A stretch of 64,000 nt of DNA, taken from assembly GCA_011634665.1 (NCBI GenBank), contig WAEK01000002.1, forward strand, positions 2,500,501 through 2,564,500. The letters are read 5' to 3'. Below the pieces are notes generated by a model. That model made no database searches and had not been told where the DNA came from. It worked only from the letters and a program-made list of their open reading frames with translations. Made by a program: the position numbers and the translations under genes. Numbering within the stretch: position 1 is the stretch's first letter; each line of letters starts with the position of its first letter. Source of the stretch: Mortierella sp. BCC40632 (Eukaryota; Mortierellomycota; Mortierellomycetes; Mortierellales; Mortierellaceae). Of this stretch, positions 61,601 through 64,000 are shown piece after piece.

Positions 61601-62883
61601 CCAATCGGAGAATGGAGGAACATGGTGTCACCAACAGCACGGGCCACTCGGCGGCCGGTGCACTATCGCCTCCTCTCTCTAAAAGTCCACCCATGTTGCC
61701 TAGGATGGGCCACCGTTACCCAGTCAATCATTCACATGCTCATGGTCAGTCTGGGGCCATGTCTAGACGACCGGATGGTAACTACTCTTCCTCCCCACCT
61801 ACCTTGACACCCTCCACTCGATCGCCAAGACAGTTCATTGTGGAGCCTGAGTCTCTTCAACGAGAGGTCATCTTTGAAACGAGCGAGAAAGTGATCCAGA
61901 ATACGACGCGAAGTGGTGTTAATGGATATCACTCTGCTGAAATCTATGTCGGAAAGAGCCAGGAGATGGATGGTATCGAGACCAACCATGGAGAAAACGG
62001 AAGCTATCCATTGAGTTGTTCGACCCCTGGGTCTCCCTTGACGGCAACCATGGATGGGAAGCCATGGAATACTGGTTCCAAGTCGTTGAGAGCTCCCACT
62101 TTGATGAGACCGGTGCCTCCTCAGGGAAGACCTGTCAGGCCACTCAAAGCCGAGTCGGACATCAATGACAGTTATCAGGGCGTGAAATCGACGGTGCAAC
62201 AGGGCGAACTAGACCATATCGCTGCAGAAAAGGAGGAAATTCGTACTGTGGAGCGCGACCAAGTACAAGAGGAGGAGGAAGAGGAAATCAAAGAGGACGA
62301 TGATGAAGAGGAGGGTCAGGTTATGATTGTACAAAGAACACGAAGGCTGTCGATCTCGCGGCCTCCAAAGCCCATTGTATTGGACCACCTTCCGCCATCG
62401 CCATCGCTTCCACCTCACAGTCGTAACTGGATCGGAGAGGGTCTAAAGGGTCCTGCAACAACCATGACGACAACAGCTTGGACAGGTCTTGCTGGCGAGA
62501 TGCCAATGAGCGCTCTGAATGGCTCTGCCACCAGCACCACTACCAATCTACGGGGGAGGTCGTTGGCCATTAACCAAAGGAAACGTGGCGGTATTGTAGG
62601 TAGACCGTTTGATGGACCAGTAGGAGCCTTCTTCGAGGGGATGGACATGAACAAGGAGGATCAAGTCGAGGGAGTAGCGAGTCCAAAGGAGGACCAGCCA
62701 GACTATCGTCCTTCATACCCATCTCTAGTACATGCGACGACTACGACTACGACTACGACTACGATGTCGACGATGGTGGCGCCTCTGATGGAACAGCCGA
62801 GCAATAGTGTGATCTATGCACGTCGCCGGGCTGATGTTCCTCCTACGACGATTCATGTTATCAAGGCCATGGCCTTTCCATAA
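58664..62883 (+). CDS. Large Ser/Pro/Thr-rich, probably disordered protein of unknown function
   Basis: Two exons (58664-60506, 60620-62883) joined in phase give 1368 residues. The intron is GT...AG with a T11 run and ends GAAAATAG. No catalytic or named binding domain was recognised. Composition is rich in Ser, Pro, Thr, Arg and Gln, with many Arg-x-x-Ser and Ser-Pro sites (FGRSVSSNH, RRSFEH, RRQSESCLL, RTRSITESD, KRRSTPID) that look like AGC-kinase, 14-3-3 or proline-directed targets. A Glu/Asp-rich block lies near EEEEIKEDDDEEEGQ and a (Thr)n run near the C-terminus. It may be a signalling scaffold, but that is a guess. Uniform codon use and a frame over 4 kb without stops support reality. 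The start could be another nearby ATG. Confidence 0.8.
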
Positions 62884-63553
62884 AGCTCAATGTTACGACT
62901 ACCTGTTACGATCCCATTAATGACTTAATGACCCTTCCTTTACCTCTCCCCTACAAAAAAAAATAATAAAAAAGACCAAGAAAGCGAAACTCTTGTAGAA
63001 TAATGCCATCCCTGTTCAGTTGTTTAGCTTATTACAAGTTGCAAAAAAAGAAAATAAACTAGGGAGGGTGGTCCTAGCAAAGAAATAAGAAAGGAGACTA
63101 GATGGCATGGTGCCCACATGAGCGAGATGAGCGAAATGTTGAATGCAATGTCAATGAGAGGGAAAGGGGGGCGATGTCACCATTAGCAGGACTGGTGGAC
63201 AAAAGTAGGTAGAGTCCAATAGTCAAGGCTTCTAGACCGGCGTTTGGCGCTGTCGTCGCATTGGCCCAGAGGCATCCTTGGTAGCGAGATGAGACACGGG
63301 CAAGAGGTCGCTCATACGTCAAGTGGGCCTCTGGACATGCTCCTTCGCTCCTTCTTTCTCTCTCTCTCTCTCTTTTTTTCTTTCTTTTTTTTTTTTTTTC
63401 CTTCTCTCTCTCTCTCTCTCTCACACACACTTTTTCTTCATTCTTCTTCACCACCGCCCCCACTGCTTCTCCTTGAACATACACACCCCTTCACTTTCAC
63501 ACCCATCCTCAACCCCACCAGACTCTACATCGCGCCACAGCACTCCTCAAGAC
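62884..63553. other. Spacer between two disordered-protein genes
   Basis: 3' flank of the 1368-residue protein gene and the leader of the next gene; CT-rich tracts at about 63355-63425 lie upstream of the latter's ATG. Confidence 0.5.
62965..62970 (+). terminator. Polyadenylation signal downstream of the large disordered-protein gene
   Basis: AATAAA about 80 nt past the stop codon, followed by A-rich sequence. Confidence 0.4.
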
Positions 63554-64000
63554 ATGGACAACAACTCAAGACGAAGCTCTGCTCAAGCAACACTGTCTAG
63601 CCATGGCAAAACACAGAGTTCACGCGAGAACACTCCACCACTGTCACTCTCTTCTTCACCTGCACCGTCTGTGCGCTCTCTAGTCGAAAACCGACCTCAG
63701 ACACCCAACCAGCCATATTCACAAGCCAGGAATGAAGACATCGATATACACACTCTTCCCAGTGAAAAGAGTCGTTCTCAAGGGACTTCAAGTCGTCTGT
63801 CAAATATGGAGATTGTCGAAAACAACGACGACCTCTCGATGACCTCTGCAACAACGGATGGTGCTAGTGCTTCTGCAGAGACAATAACAACAACATCGAC
63901 GACGACGACGACGACAACGAGTGACCGTCCAGATTGTTACTCATACAACCAACCAAGTACCTGGACTTTTTATTCTTCCTCGACCAACCTCGGTTCATCA
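63554..64000 (+). CDS. N-terminal part of a Ser/Thr-rich hypothetical protein, cut by the window edge
   Basis: An ATG (MDNNSRRSSAQATLSSHGKT) opens 149 codons that run without a stop to the right edge. The segment is Ser/Thr/Asn-rich with Pro (NTPPLSLSSSPAPSVRSL) and a Thr run (TTTSTTTTTTTS), so it is probably disordered; no domain appears in the visible part. It follows another Ser/Pro-rich gene on the same strand, 670 bp downstream, and has a CT-rich leader. Minus-strand frames here are shadows. Splicing within the visible part cannot be excluded. Confidence 0.6.
   Translation, partial: MDNNSRRSSAQATLSSHGKTQSSRENTPPLSLSSSPAPSVRSLVENRPQTPNQPYSQARNEDIDIHTLPSEKSRSQGTSSRLSNMEIVENNDDLSMTSATTDGASASAETITTTSTTTTTTTSDRPDCYSYNQPSTWTFYSSSTNLGSS

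Overview
The window reads as nuclear DNA of a filamentous early-diverging fungus, probably Mucoromycota and most likely Mortierellomycotina. The reasons are intron-dense genes (up to 19 exons) with short GT...AG introns, a GPI-type CotH surface protein of the kind expanded in Mucoromycota, and animal-like families (USP35/38, TTC36, LRRC58, PDAP1) beside fungal ones (BUD22, BMT5). The lineage is inferred from gene content; there is no rRNA or ITS here to prove it. Gene models were built by reading splice junctions by eye. In every multi-exon model exon phases add up to an intact frame.

Layout: 0.5-2.2 kb (-) glyoxalase II. 4.9-5.2 kb (+) a small helical protein of unknown family. 7.1-7.7 kb (-) MBF1. 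8.4-12.05 kb (-) checkpoint clamp loader RAD17, which shares a 306-bp divergent promoter with 12.4-16.8 kb (+) a USP35/38-type deubiquitinase. That gene converges on 16.9-18.1 kb (-) a SpoU/TrmH RNA 2'-O-methyltransferase. 18.5 kb (-) tRNA-Asp(GUC). 21.1-22.4 kb (-) TTC36. 24.7-27.8 kb (+) CotH protein. 32.1-35.9 kb (-) LRRC58-like protein with an N-myristoylation signal. 38.5-40.0 kb (-) secreted Bmp/PnrA-like periplasmic-binding-fold protein. 40.5-45.3 kb (-) SIZ/PIAS SUMO E3. 46.0-48.3 kb (-) BUD22. 48.7-50.3 kb (-) PDAP1/PP28. 50.7-53.6 kb (-) SLY1. 54.4-55.5 kb (+) BMT5-like rRNA methyltransferase. 58.7-62.9 kb (+) a 1368-residue disordered protein. 63.55 kb to the end (+) the start of another low-complexity protein.

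Most genes are housekeeping and there is no operon-like logic: checkpoint signalling (RAD17), ubiquitin/SUMO (USP38-like, SIZ), ribosome biogenesis and RNA modification (BUD22, BMT5-like, SpoU, tRNA), ER-Golgi fusion (SLY1), methylglyoxal detoxification (GLO2). The less ordinary part is 24-40 kb, where large gene-poor spacers separate two predicted cell-surface proteins (CotH, Bmp) and one predicted lipidated leucine-rich-repeat protein.

Spacers and many introns are packed with (CT/GA)n, (CA)n, trinucleotide and A/T homopolymer tracts (up to about 36 nt). These generate most of the spurious open frames, rich in Ser-Leu, Arg-Glu, Phe or Lys. I found no transposase, reverse transcriptase, CRISPR array, rRNA, prophage or secondary-metabolite cluster, and no clear multi-gene undescribed system. 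The best leads are the Bmp-fold fungal surface protein, the myristoylation-signal LRRC58-like protein, a GC-AG intron in PDAP1 and an A19-preceded splice acceptor in BUD22.
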